Assembly (NCBI GenBank): GCA_037693485.1
Contig: CM075351.1
Span: 158,166,501-158,230,500, forward strand
Source of the DNA: Kitagawia praeruptora
Taxonomy: Eukaryota; Streptophyta; Magnoliopsida; Apiales; Apiaceae
Direction: 5' to 3'
Length of the DNA: 64,000 nt
Shown: piece by piece, positions 50,044 to 60,221 of the stretch
Numbering within the stretch: position 1 is the stretch's first letter
Layout of the letters: every line of letters begins with the position of its first letter
Program-made: the position numbers and the translations under genes
The notes under the pieces: generated by a model
What the model was told of the DNA's origin: nothing
The model's input: only the letters and a program-made list of their open reading frames with translations
Database searches by the model: none

Positions 50044-50587
50044 CTGCTCTCATTCAAGTCGCCCAGACAAGGAATCCAAGAGCAAACGAGGCTTTCATCC
50101 CCTGATGAATTTCTTGAGATGCTCCTTGTCCTTTTCCTCAGAGTTCATATCAAAGACAAGTATAGAGTAGAAATTTAGACAAAAAAATGTTGTATTTCAT
50201 TTCCATGTAATGATTTCTATTAATGAAAATACAATTTCTTGTTATCTGCTTGTCTTTTGATTTTTGAATGATGTATAAATTATCAGTATGCAAATATCAA
50301 AACTTGCTAGCATAGACTTAACATATCACAGAATCAGATTATTACACCAAGTAAACGTCAGGATCTGAAACAATTTTCATAATCCTGATACTGACACAAT
50401 ACTGATGACGTCAGCATCCTGATAACAAATCTAATCCTGATTATTATTAACAAGTCTATCATACTGAAATTTATCAAGGCAATGTGTTATAGCTAAAGCA
50501 TTTAACAATCAAATATAGATCCTGGCAGGAATATCAAGTCTATAAGCTAAAAACAACATACCTTGCTACTTCTGCAGATGTTAAAAT
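50044..50587. other. E6 spacer after pol, with CTGAT motifs and a TGACGTCA palindrome
   Basis: Non-coding. It includes 'atcctgata'-type repeats at about 50360-50470 and a perfect TGACGTCA (50406-50413), the core of bZIP binding sites. On the minus strand it lies after the pol stop and before the accessory ORF, where a subgenomic promoter could sit. No tRNA or other RNA gene is seen. Confidence 0.5.
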
Positions 50588-53500
50588 CTAAAAATTTAAC
50601 ATTCCTAACTCACTTACTAGTCTACTGAATGTAGTCTCATCAAGTGGTTTAGTTAGAATATCTGCAAGCTGTTTGTCAGTAGGAACAAAATGAAGTTCCA
50701 CAGTACCATTCTCAATATGTTCTCTAATAAAATGATACCTGACATCAATGTGCTTAGTCCTTGAATGTTGAACTGGATTTTCTGCAATTTTAATAGCACT
50801 AGTATTATCACAAAACATAGGAATATTACTAAGTGTCATACCATAATCCAGCAACTGATTTCTTATCCAAAGGAGCTGTGCACAACAACTGCCTGCTGCT
50901 ATGTACTCAGCTTTTGCATTTGAGGTTGAAACAGATTGTTGCATCTTGCTTGCCCAAGAAATCAATCTATTTTCCAAAAATTGACATGTACCTGTAGTGC
51001 TTTTCCTGTCTATCTTACACCCTGCATAATCAGAGTCTGAATAGCCAATTAGAAAGAAATCAGATTCTCTAGGATACCACAAACCAAGATTTGGAGTTCC
51101 TTTGAGATATCTAAAAATTCTCTTCACAGCAATTAAATGAGATTCCTTAGGATCACTTTGGAATCTAGCACATAAACAGGTAGAAAACATTATATCTGGC
51201 CTACTTGCAGTTAGATATAACAATGAGCCTATCATGCCTCTATAACTAGTATTATCCACACTCTTCCCTTTAGGATCAGAGTCTAGTTTAGTGGCTGTTG
51301 CCATGGGTGTTTTTGCAACTGCACAGTCTTGAAAGTCAAACCTTCTTAAAAGATCTTTGATATACTTTGACTGATTAATGAAAATACCAGTCTCAGTCTG
51401 TTTGACCTGCAAGCCTAAGAAATAATTTAGTTCACCCATCATGCTCATCTGATACTTAGACTGCATAAGCTTGCTAAACTTAGCACACAACTTTTCATTA
51501 GTAGAACCAAAAATAATATCATCAACATAAACTTGAACTAAAAGCAATTCACCTTTTATCTTTCTAAAGAATAGAGTTTTGTCAATTGTACCTCTTGTGA
51601 AGCCATTTTCAAGAAGAAATTTAGACAAAGTCTCATACCATGCTCTTGGTGCCTGCTTTAGTCCATAGAGTGCCTTGTCAAGTTTGTAGACATGATTTGG
51701 AAACTTTGGATCAACAAATTCAGGTGGCTGTTCTACATACACTTCTTCATCAAGTTTTCCATTTAGAAAAGCACTCTTTACATCCATCTGGTATACCTTA
51801 AATTTTGAATGAGCTGCAAATGCAAGAAACATTCTGATTGCTTCCAATCTTGCTACAGGTGCAAAGGTCTCATCATAATCAATGCCTTCTTCCTGAGAAT
51901 AACCCTTAGCCACCAGTCTTGCTTTGTTTCTCACAATCATACCAGATTCATCTAGCTTGTTTCTGAAAACCCATCTTGCACCAACAATAGATCTATCTTT
52001 AGGTCTTGGTACCAGTTTCCAAACTTTGTTTCTCTCAAACTCATTTAATTCCTCCTGCATTGCAATTACCCAATCAGGATCCTGTAAGGCTTCTTCAACC
52101 TTCTTAGGTTCATTCTTTGAGAGAAAACAACTATACAAGCATTCATTTTGAATTGATCTTCTAGTTCGAACACCACTATTTGGATCACCAATTATCAAAT
52201 CTTCAGTATGATCCTTTGTCCATTTTCTAACAGGTGGTAAATCAACTCTGCTAGTCTCTCCCCCTAAGTTAGTGGTATCTCTTGTAGAAGAATTCTCTCT
52301 ACCTTCAAAAACTCTCTTTTGATCAATAGAATCAGTAGATTCCATATTGCTGCTAGTTACTGATCTTTCCTCAGTAGACTCTGAAATGTCAGTTCCTGAT
52401 GGAGTAGACTCTGAAACATCAATTCCTGATGGAATAGACTCTGAAAGACTAGTCTGCTCCTGATGATCACTATGTTCTCTCTGATTTATTTGCTCCCCCT
52501 CAACAGTAGCATTCCTTTGAGAAGCAATAGAAATTCCTTTTGGAGAACCTTCATCATCACTTGAGAGTATCTCAGAATTCTTCAGATTTTCAAATTCCAA
52601 TTTGTCATGGCTTTCATCAGTTTGCAAAATTCCAAATTTCTTATCATCAAATGCAACATGAATTGATTCCATAACAATGTGAGTTCTGAGATTATAAACT
52701 TTGAAGGCCTTAGATGCTGAGTATCCTAGAAAAATTGCTTCATCCGATTTGGCTTCAAATTTTCCAAGTTGTTCTGGATGAACTTTTAGGACATAGCATT
52801 TGCATCCAAAGATGTGAAAATATTTCACACTTGGTTTCTTTCCTTTGATCATCTCATAGGGAGTTTTTCCATGACTATTTACCAAGGTACAGTTCTGAGT
52901 GAAACATGTAGTGTTAATAGCTTCTGCCCAAAAGTAGGTTGGAAGTTTTGCATCTGCAAGCATGGTTCTTGCTGCCTCTATGAGAGTCCTGTTCTTTCTT
53001 TCCACTACACCATTTTGCTGAGGTGTACCAGGTGCAGAAAACTGTTGAGTGATTCCATTGTCTGCACAAAACCCCTCCATTGTAGAATTCTTGAATTCTG
53101 TACCATTGTCACTCCTAAGTACTTTGACTTTGTACTCAGAGTTGTTATGAATATTCTTGATGAGTTCAATGATTTGCTGAGGAGCTTCATCCTTCTTGTG
53201 TAGAAAGAACACCCATGTGAACCTTGTGAAATCATCCACCATAACTAGAGCATATCTTTTCTTGCTGATAGACATAATGTTTACTGGACCAAACAGATCA
53301 AGATGTAGCATGTGAAATGGTTCAGTAATTGAATTTTCAGTCTTGCTCTTGAAAGTGGTTCTTCTCTGCTTTCCAAGCTGACATGCATCACAAAGTCCAT
53401 CTTGCACAAAATTTGCCTGAGGTAGGCCTCTCACCAAATTGTGTTTAACAAGTTGATTAAGCTTCTTGAAATTAAGATGTGAGAGCTTCTTGTGCCAATT

Positions 53501-53935
53501 CCAGCTTTCATCATTTGTTGCTTTGCTGTAGAGACATCTAACAATTCCTTTAGATGTATCACTTAAGCTGGCTTCATATATGTTACCATGTCTTTGACCA
53601 GTTAGAACAATGTCTCCATTCTGCATATTCAAGACTTTGCATCCTTCTCTGTCAAAGATTGATTTGTAACCTTTATCACCCAGTTGACTTATGCTTAAAA
53701 GAGTATGTTTCAAGCCTTCAACCAGTGCTACATTTTCTATGATGACATTCCCCAAAATAATTGAGCCATATCCCAGAGTTTCTCCTTTGTTGCCATCTCC
53801 AAAAGATATTACTGGGCCAGCTTTCCTCTCAAACTTTGTAAGCAGGGACTTCTTTCCAGTCATATGTCCAGAGCATCCACTGTCCAAGATAATTGAATGC
53901 TTCTTTCCTGTGCCCTGCAAACAAAAAGTAACTAG
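50588..53935 (-). CDS. pol: E6 pol: protease, integrase, RT, RNase H (about 1,110 codons)
   Basis: Uninterrupted. The frame is -1 to gag and opens at 53935; the first plausible codon (53920) is TTG, giving QGTGKKHSIILDSGCSGHMTG. Residue numbers from there: protease D13-S-G; integrase zinc finger H143, H148, C177, C180; core D208, D271, E307, i.e. D,D-35-E; serine/threonine-rich linker (490-560) with 'SESxPSG' repeats; RT from about 600 (WKLVPRP, DETFAPVA, QMDVKSAFLNG) with YVDD at 798-801; RNase H from about 905 (YSDSDYAG, and ADILTKPL near the end). Integrase before RT defines Ty1/copia. All key residues are present, so it should be active if expressed. How it is translated after gag is unclear. 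Confidence 0.93.
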   Translation of the reverse strand, partial: LVTFCLQGTGKKHSIILDSGCSGHMTGKKSLLTKFERKAGPVISFGDGNKGETLGYGSIILGNVIIENVALVEGLKHTLLSISQLGDKGYKSIFDREGCKVLNMQNGDIVLTGQRHGNIYEASLSDTSKGIVRCLYSKATNDESWNWHKKLSHLNFKKLNQLVKHNLVRGLPQANFVQDGLCDACQLGKQRRTTFKSKTENSITEPFHMLHLDLFGPVNIMSISKKRYALVMVDDFTRFTWVFFLHKKDEAPQQIIELIKNIHNNSEYKVKVLRSDNGTEFKNSTMEGFCADNGITQQFSAPGTPQQNGVVERKNRTLIEAARTMLADAKLPTYFWAEAINTTCFTQNCTLVNSHGKTPYEMIKGKKPSVKYFHIFGCKCYVLKVHPEQLGKFEAKSDEAIFLGYSASKAFKVYNLRTHIVMESIHVAFDDKKFGILQTDESHDKLEFENLKNSEILSSDDEGSPKGISIASQRNATVEGEQINQREHSDHQEQTSLSESIPSGIDVSESTPSGTDISESTEERSVTSSNMESTDSIDQKRVFEGRENSSTRDTTNLGGETSRVDLPPVRKWTKDHTEDLIIGDPNSGVRTRRSIQNECLYSCFLSKNEPKKVEEALQDPDWVIAMQEELNEFERNKVWKLVPRPKDRSIVGARWVFRNKLDESGMIVRNKARLVAKGYSQEEGIDYDETFAPVARLEAIRMFLAFAAHSKFKVYQMDVKSAFLNGKLDEEVYVEQPPEFVDPKFPNHVYKLDKALYGLKQAPRAWYETLSKFLLENGFTRGTIDKTLFFRKIKGELLLVQVYVDDIIFGSTNEKLCAKFSKLMQSKYQMSMMGELNYFLGLQVKQTETGIFINQSKYIKDLLRRFDFQDCAVAKTPMATATKLDSDPKGKSVDNTSYRGMIGSLLYLTASRPDIMFSTCLCARFQSDPKESHLIAVKRIFRYLKGTPNLGLWYPRESDFFLIGYSDSDYAGCKIDRKSTTGTCQFLENRLISWASKMQQSVSTSNAKAEYIAAGSCCAQLLWIRNQLLDYGMTLSNIPMFCDNTSAIKIAENPVQHSRTKHIDVRYHFIREHIENGTVELHFVPTDKQLADILTKPLDETTFSRLVSELGMLNF

Positions 53936-56223
53936 TTAGAATTTTTTAGGACCCAACTTTGATTGGATCCTTTCTTACTAGATTTAGAGACAACAGACTT
54001 TGAAGATTTTGCATTTATTTTACCTGTTGCAGAGTCAACTTTAGACTCTGATCTCACAAACTGTTTGTGACTAGGAGTTTCAGATTTCAAAGAATAATAG
54101 TCATAATACAGTTCATGATATTCTCTACACATGTAAATGGAATGAAGTAAACTACCACAATGATAACACGCTTTTTGTGGTTGGTATTGAATTTTCTGAG
54201 TCTTGGGGAATCTGGACTCAGTTTTCCAAGAAGGTTTTTGATTGCAGTCTAGGGCCAAATGATTATGATTTCGACACTTATAGCATTTTTTCCTAGGTGC
54301 ATCAGGTACATTCTTGAAATTATTCTCTTTGTTAATACCTTCTTTTCCATTCCTATTTCTCTTGATCTTGCTAGACTCTGAAAGACCATCTAATCTCTGT
54401 TTCAACTGAGACTTAGACAGAAACCCTATGTTTACATTCTTAGGTTTCTCTAACACTTTCTCATCTGAATTACTATTGTTAATCCTTTTGTGTACAACAG
54501 GGGTACCTTTTGAATCAACAAATTTAACATGATTAGGTTCAGAAACAATTTTCTTACCTTCAGATTTAGATGTGTTAGCTTCTACCTTACTATCATCATT
54601 GACAATAGTTACTTTTTCTTCTTGTCTAGCCTTATCAAAACCTAAACCATTAACCTTACCACGAATTCCACTCTCAAAGATTTCTATTGTCTTCTTACTG
54701 GAATTGTTAATGGTCTTAATCACATCTCTCTCTTCTTCTAGTTCTTTTCTGACATAGTCATAAGCCTCAAGAATTACACTATAATCATGCTTAGCTTTAT
54801 CAGAACTCAACTTGTATTCTTCCATTAGAATTAATTCAGATTCAAGAAAATTATTTCTATCAACTAATTTATCATTCTTAACCTTAAGTTCATCTCTTTC
54901 ACAAGTAAGAATTCTAAAATTAGTCATAAGATTTTTAAACTCAGCATGGATAGATCTAATTTCATCAGAATTTAAGCTATCAAATGAATCAAGAGAGTGA
55001 AGTGATACCTTAACAGAGGATGGAGAAATTTTCTTTGGAGATCCAGGTTTGTCTGAACTATTGGCCATCAATGCAATATTGTCATAATCCAATTCATCTT
55101 CAGAGTCACTGGAATCAGCCCAATCCTTCTGTGTGACCATAAGTGCATTACCCTTTCCTGAATTCCTAGGCTTCTTACACTCACTAGCAAAGTGTCCAAG
55201 CTCACTGCAGTTAAAGCACTTGATCTTGGCCTTATCAAGCTTGACAATTGTACTTTTGCTTTTGTCACTCTTCTTCTCCTCCTTCTTTTGAAAAGGTCCT
55301 TTGCTAAATCTTCTCCTATTGAATTTTCCTTTCTTGAAAGCTTTAGCAAACATAGCAAAGAGTTCTTGCATCTCAGATTCAGAATCATTGTTGTCAGAGT
55401 CCATATCAGTAGTCTCTGACTCAGAACTTTCTTTGCTTTTCTTCTTCCTTGAATTTTTTACAGCAATCTCTTCATGCTGTTCTTCAGGAAGCTTCTTAAC
55501 TTCAGATTGAGCAGTAAGTGCAATAGTCTTCTTCTTTCCTTCACTCCTGCTCTTCTTCTGCTGCTTGTCAAGTTCATAAGCTCTCAATTTTCCATATACT
55601 GCCTCTAATGAAATCTCATCCAGATCATTAGCTTCCTCAATTGCAGATATCTTCTCATTGTAGAAATCAGGCAAAGCTTTCATGAACTTTGTATTCATGT
55701 CCTCCAAGTCGTAATATTTACCATGCATGGCCATCTCATTGATGAGTTTTGTAAACCTATCAAAGGTATCAGTAAGTGACTCACCAGACTTGGATTCAAA
55801 GTACTCATACTGTTGTATAAGTAATGTCCTCATATTCTTCCTGACAGGCTTAGTTCCTTCACAGTGAACCTTAAGATTGTCCCATATATCCTTAGCAGTT
55901 TTACAAGAGAGAACATAGTTAGTGAGAACAGAATCAAGACTGTTGAATAATATGTTTCTCACTTTAGCATCTTTGAGAACATTCTCCTTGTCCTTATCTG
56001 ACCATTCAGATTTTGGCTTCTCTGCTGTATGTTCTGGAACAACCACACCATCAACAGTTGCTTGTCCAACGACCTTTGTTGGAACAAAAGGTCCATCTCT
56101 GATTCTGTCAAGATAATCAGGATCTGTTGCTTCCAGATGATGCAACATCTTTACTTCCCATAGAGTATATTCGTTTCTCTTGAGTATAGGAATTTTAGTA
56201 TTCCCATCCTTGTAACCAGACAT
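53932..56223 (-). CDS. gag: E6 gag (763 aa)
   Basis: Starts MSGYKDGNTKIPILKRNEYT, 50 bases after the 5' LTR; intact to TAG 53934-53932. N-terminal DUF4219/UBN2-type gag core (residues 1-240: EYTLWEVKMLHHL, CKTAKDIWDNL, KALPDFYNEKI). A lysine- and serine-rich linker follows, then CCHC knuckle CFNCSELGHFASEC near residue 340. A coiled coil (about 435-500, CERDELKVKNDKLVDRNNFL) comes next. Two more CX2CX4HX4C knuckles (CYKCRNHNHLALDC and CYHCGSLLHSIYMC) are near 650 and 690. The first Cys-bearing fingers bind RNA; coiled coils are usual in Sirevirus Gag. It would form the cytoplasmic particle. The size and extra C-terminal part are typical for Sireviruses. Confidence 0.93.
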   Translation of the reverse strand: MSGYKDGNTKIPILKRNEYTLWEVKMLHHLEATDPDYLDRIRDGPFVPTKVVGQATVDGVVVPEHTAEKPKSEWSDKDKENVLKDAKVRNILFNSLDSVLTNYVLSCKTAKDIWDNLKVHCEGTKPVRKNMRTLLIQQYEYFESKSGESLTDTFDRFTKLINEMAMHGKYYDLEDMNTKFMKALPDFYNEKISAIEEANDLDEISLEAVYGKLRAYELDKQQKKSRSEGKKKTIALTAQSEVKKLPEEQHEEIAVKNSRKKKSKESSESETTDMDSDNNDSESEMQELFAMFAKAFKKGKFNRRRFSKGPFQKKEEKKSDKSKSTIVKLDKAKIKCFNCSELGHFASECKKPRNSGKGNALMVTQKDWADSSDSEDELDYDNIALMANSSDKPGSPKKISPSSVKVSLHSLDSFDSLNSDEIRSIHAEFKNLMTNFRILTCERDELKVKNDKLVDRNNFLESELILMEEYKLSSDKAKHDYSVILEAYDYVRKELEEERDVIKTINNSSKKTIEIFESGIRGKVNGLGFDKARQEEKVTIVNDDSKVEANTSKSEGKKIVSEPNHVKFVDSKGTPVVHKRINNSNSDEKVLEKPKNVNIGFLSKSQLKQRLDGLSESSKIKRNRNGKEGINKENNFKNVPDAPRKKCYKCRNHNHLALDCNQKPSWKTESRFPKTQKIQYQPQKACYHCGSLLHSIYMCREYHELYYDYYSLKSETPSHKQFVRSESKVDSATGKINAKSSKSVVSKSSKKGSNQSWVLKNSN

Positions 56224-56258
56224 GATTGCAGATCTTTATGATTATTCGAAATCAACCT

Positions 56259-56270
56259 GCTCTGATACCA
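56259..56270 (-). other. E6 primer-binding site (tRNA-iMet)
   Basis: GCTCTGATACCA in plus sense, i.e. TGGTATCAGAGC on the minus strand, two bases from the 5' LTR. Confidence 0.93.
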
Positions 56271-56272
56271 AT

Positions 56273-57004
56273 TGTTAACTCGAATAACTTGTAGAAGGGG
56301 GGGGTTGAATACAAGTTATATAATCGTGTCTGATTTTTGCTTGATTATATGAACAAGAATAAACGAATGAATCAAACTCTTGTTTGTATTAATAAGATCA
56401 AATACAAACTCTACCAAAGGTGTACAATACCTTTAGCAGCTGCTGACAATACAAATATCTCTCTGTTTGTTTCGAACTCTCGAATACAAACCTTATACAC
56501 AGCTACGCACTCGAACTTACAACTTCGTCGCTCTTTACAATGATATTGAGAGAGTATTTATAATGCTACCTATCAACTAATAACAGAAAGATATAATCTA
56601 TACATGACAATGTTCTGCCTTCTAGTCGATAGTTTCCTTCAATAGAAAACTCTTTCCTTCATAATGTCTTCTTGCTTGTTCTTTAAACAAACGATCCTGT
56701 TTTATAGCACTTGCCAGTTTCTGTAGTATCTATAATGACATCATCAGTAACATGACTGATATCAGGATCTGTACACTGCATCAGTATCTGATCAACCATC
56801 AGTATTGGACCATCATCAGGATTTGCTCTCTGTTCCTGACATGTAGTCTCCGATACACTGTTCATTCCTGACTAAACTATACAGATAACTGTCTTACACA
56901 TAAATCCTATATACAGTGCTAAATCCTTTATAAGATCAGGATTACAAGAAGTATAATGTGTAAATTCTATTCTTAACATCACAACTTATGAATTATTCCT
57001 AACA
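56273..57004 (-). repeat. E6 5' LTR (right copy)
   Basis: 732 bp. It differs from the left copy by one extra G in the poly-G run and about three substitutions. TATAAATACTC on the minus strand (near 56555) is the likely promoter. The target duplication TTATT follows at 57005. Confidence 0.94.
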
Positions 57005-58033
57005 TTATTTAATTAATAGATGCTCCTGAAAGCATTTACTAATTAAATAAACCTCATTCGCCTAATTAAATTTATTTAATTAGATGAATATCATTTTCAA
57101 AACGCTTTCTTAAAATCACTTTGTCCCGGAGAAATAATAAAACAATTTAATGGAGTGATTCTATCTAGTATATTATTTATCGGAGATAGTTTATTTTCAA
57201 TACGGATTAAAGATATTCCAATGGTTATAAATTGGTTACTTTCAGCATAAAACAGCTAGATTGATATCGATATATGTTATTTGAATGCTTATTTAATTCG
57301 ATGAATATTAATTATAATATTCATTAAGAAACAAAAAAAAAAGGGAAAGAGAAGAAGGATTTTCATGCTTATTAATTATTTCTTATTGACCGAGAGTCAG
57401 TAGTAGTTATTTGATAAAGTGGCTAAAGTTTGGAGACTGCTGGAGAGATTGTGTCTTGATTTTGATTAGAAATATTCCAAGGGTTGTATTTGGGTGTTTT
57501 GAGGTTATTAAATATTCCGGTATTAATAGTAAATATTATTTGAATATTACTTAATAAATGAATATTAATTGAGTATTCTTTTAAAAAGGGATTATTGAAT
57601 ATTTATTATTTGTTACATAGTAGTTAATATTTATTAAATACTCTAAGTGTTTTGAAGGTTATAAAACACTATTTAAAGGTTGTCTAAGGACTTTCATAGT
57701 CATTTAAAATATTATATTTTGAATCTATCTAGGTAAGTTACTTTTCAAGAACTTATATATATATGGAATTACCCTGTTGTGGTTACAAGTTTTATGCGTA
57801 CCATTTTCCATGTGTGATCACAAAACCCTGTGTCGAGATTGATATCGGTACAAGTGTATATCTATACTTGAACTCTTTTGAACTCAAAACATTTTCGAAA
57901 ACCCCCGGTCAGGTTTTACTCTCTTGCTCGTTTTTCAAGAAATTATCGGTCGACTGAAGTCGAACTTCAACTACTCAAGCTTTCTATCAAGATGATTTTG
58001 ACAAGAAAAGAAAAAGGGGACTCTGGCAGGTGT

Positions 58034-58057
58034 GGGAATCGTTGACGAACGATTCCC
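58034..58057. other. Hairpin in the E5 LTR, same as in E2
   Basis: GGGAATCGTT, loop GACG, AACGATTCCC: the inverted form of the E2 hairpin, with an unchanged stem. Confidence 0.7.
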
Positions 58058-59588
58058 GGGATGTGTAAGCGGCCGTGAGCCAGGCGGTCCACCAATTATT
58101 ATTCCGGCCCAGGTGTTGCCGAAGGATGATTACGGATGTAGTTTTCATGGAGGGTGATTACGGATGTAGTTTTCACTCGGGGATAGTTACGGATGTAGTT
58201 TCTATCCTTCTACCGGTAGAGAAGACCCGCGGATTATTGGACTTGGATGTGGCGACTGATCATCGTCAATCCTTGTCAGGTTTTTATGTTTTCTTTAAGT
58301 CCCATCCTCCACTTTGGAAAAATACTCAAACACTGCTTCTTAGGCCTAAGTGCCAAGTAGCCGATAGTGTTGTTTTCAATTTTGAAAGATGATGAATTCA
58401 TGCAGTATCTAGAACTGCAAGATTATTCTAACAATAATGGCACGTGCTTGTGCACTTTTGCAATTATTCAAAAGATGAAAGATGGTTCATCGGTTATTGA
58501 TGTTAAATCCCAAATGTTTTGCTTCAAGAGCTTTGACTCTCTTCCTATCAGTTATTTCTGAGTTTAGACTTATCAAGTGGTTAAAGAACTTATATCCTGT
58601 ACAGAATCTTGAACTGTAAGGTGTTTTGATGATAATGATATACTCATGTGTATATACTTACAAACTTGAGGAGTATTAAAAAGGGAACTTTATAATGGTT
58701 TGGTTTATGAAGGGTGGTAATAACTATCTTAGCCGCATATTGAACTGCAAATTTTGAAAAGCTCCCTAAGGAGTTATCAATACTATGAGGTATGGTATGG
58801 GGATAAGGTATGAGGATTACTATTGTTGACATGAACTTACTTTATTTATCTGATGTTACCCGAAATGTCATATATCCCCTACTGAGGTTTCATTGTTGTA
58901 AATATTTCGAAATTGATATTAAGTATCGTTATATTTCGAAAACTCCATGTGTATATTGATATATATTGTTGTGCTCTATTAATACTTGCTGGGCAATTCT
59001 TTCGCTCATACTTGCTTGTTTTAAATATTAACCTTTCAGAGGAAGGTAGATGATTGAGGCTTATCTGCATGGCTCAGAAGAAGCAGGCAGTACGCCCTTA
59101 TGAAGATGATATGATCCAGAAAAGTTATAGCTGGAATAAGTTATATGTAAGTACATTGATGTGTAATATATATTACTTTGTACTGAGTAGTACTAGTTGC
59201 TGGTGTACTTCCCAACGAAGCTATACTAGTAGTATAAGATTTTTAAGACATAGTGCGATGTAATAGAATGGATGTAATAAAGATGTAAAGATTTTAGTTC
59301 TTGTTTCTAGCCCTATGACCTAAAAGATGCTTGGTGGTTGGGGTCGCAGAGTTATATTTCAGTTTTAATTGGATATAGTACCAACGGTTAAGTTAAGGTG
59401 TGATTGCTACGTTGAAGAATACGATGATGTAGACCTCGCTTCTTGTGGTGATGAATATCTACCAAAGAATGCTCAGAGACAAGTATTGGTCGGCAGGGGC
59501 ATAGATCGCCCGAGACATGAATTTAAGATGATTTGAGGGGATTCATGAATGCAGTTATGTATTCCCCGAACTATAGGAAATTTTCAAA

Positions 59589-59843
59589 ATGATAATGAAG
59601 GATAAAAAGTTGACATCGAATATTGTGGTAGAAAGGGTTGAGATACCGAATATGCCAGACCCCGAGGCCTCCGAGCAGAGACATAATGATGCGCTCCTTG
59701 AGATGGACGCTGACCCGATAGAGGAGGATCCAGAGGAGGATCTAGAGGAGGACCTCATGGAATGTCAAGGGAATAATCTTGTAGAGAACGAGCTGATTGA
59801 TAAAGATGTGATATGTTTACTTGAGGACCGAAAGAGTCCTTAG
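59589..59843 (+). pseudogene. E5 short acidic ORF before gag (84 aa)
   Basis: Reads MIMKDKKLTSNIVVERVEIP, then an acidic run (IEEDPEEDLEEDLMECQG). It lies between LTR and gag remnant, as the acidic 278-codon ORF does in E1, and shares its Asp/Glu-Pro character but no clear alignment. Probably a remnant of the same extra gene. Confidence 0.4.
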
Positions 59844-60115
59844 AGAGTGATAAGTGACAAGACAAGAATTTGGAGTCGATTATGATTCATGAGGAGATAT
59901 GATGAAGTGAATGGAGTAGAGTTTTAAGAATAGATGAGATAGAGGTGGTATCAACTGTTGCCTACGCCTGGATTGTTTGGAACTTGGCTGTTGATTTGAT
60001 TAGAATAAATACAAGGACAAATGAGTAGAGGACCCGGCTGACGGCCGAGGAGGAAATTACGAGGATAAAACTGAAAAGCCGGAGTCAGATCCGGGTACTA
60101 CTGGTTTTGATGAAT

Positions 60116-60221
60116 AACCAAACCAAACCAAACATACCCAGTATATCCCGCATGAGGCAGGGTCTGGGGGGGGTAAATTGTACGCAGACCATACCCCTAC
60201 TTTACAGTAGGGAGGCTGTAT
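60116..60221 (-). mobile_element. Au/TS-like SINE 3' fragment in E5
   Basis: About 106 bp. Read on the minus strand it contains GGTCTGCGTACAATTTACC, CAGACCC and 'ATACTGGGTATG', then a TTTGG-type simple tail, as in the 3' part of Au/TS-like plant SINEs (from memory). It is flanked by 25 bp direct repeats with one mismatch (60091-60115 and 60222-60246). The tRNA-like 5' head is missing, so it is a 5'-truncated insertion. Confidence 0.72.

Larger units (their letters stand above)
44856..57004 (-). mobile_element. E6: young Sirevirus-like Ty1/copia element with accessory ORFs
   Basis: 12,149 bp, inserted in the E5 LTR with target duplication TTATT (44851-44855 and 57005-57009). On the minus strand: 5' LTR, iMet primer site, gag (763 codons), pol (about 1,110 codons), a ~1.5 kb spacer with an antisense ORF, a ~1,100-codon accessory frame with one amber codon, polypurine tract, 3' LTR. 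The LTRs (731 and 732 bp) differ at about four positions by eye, so it is recent. Catalytic residues of protease, integrase and RT are all present, making it the only candidate autonomous element here. Confidence 0.95.
42322..59369 (+). repeat. E5 5' LTR, split by E6 and 3'-truncated
   Basis: LTR parts are 42322-44855 and 57010-59369 (about 4.9 kb). The first ~2.1 kb is related to the E1 LTR: same start, GATGAATAGTG motifs and the 'atagccgtcgtaatg' block. From about 44377 on it matches the E2 LTR in reverse complement, including the hairpin at 58034-58057 and the ATGGCTCAGAAGAAGCAGGC start at 59069. It breaks off at 'cagttttaat' and runs straight into E2-like interior sequence. Frames of 101-105 codons at 57763-58392 are the same chance frames as in E2. 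Confidence 0.85.
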
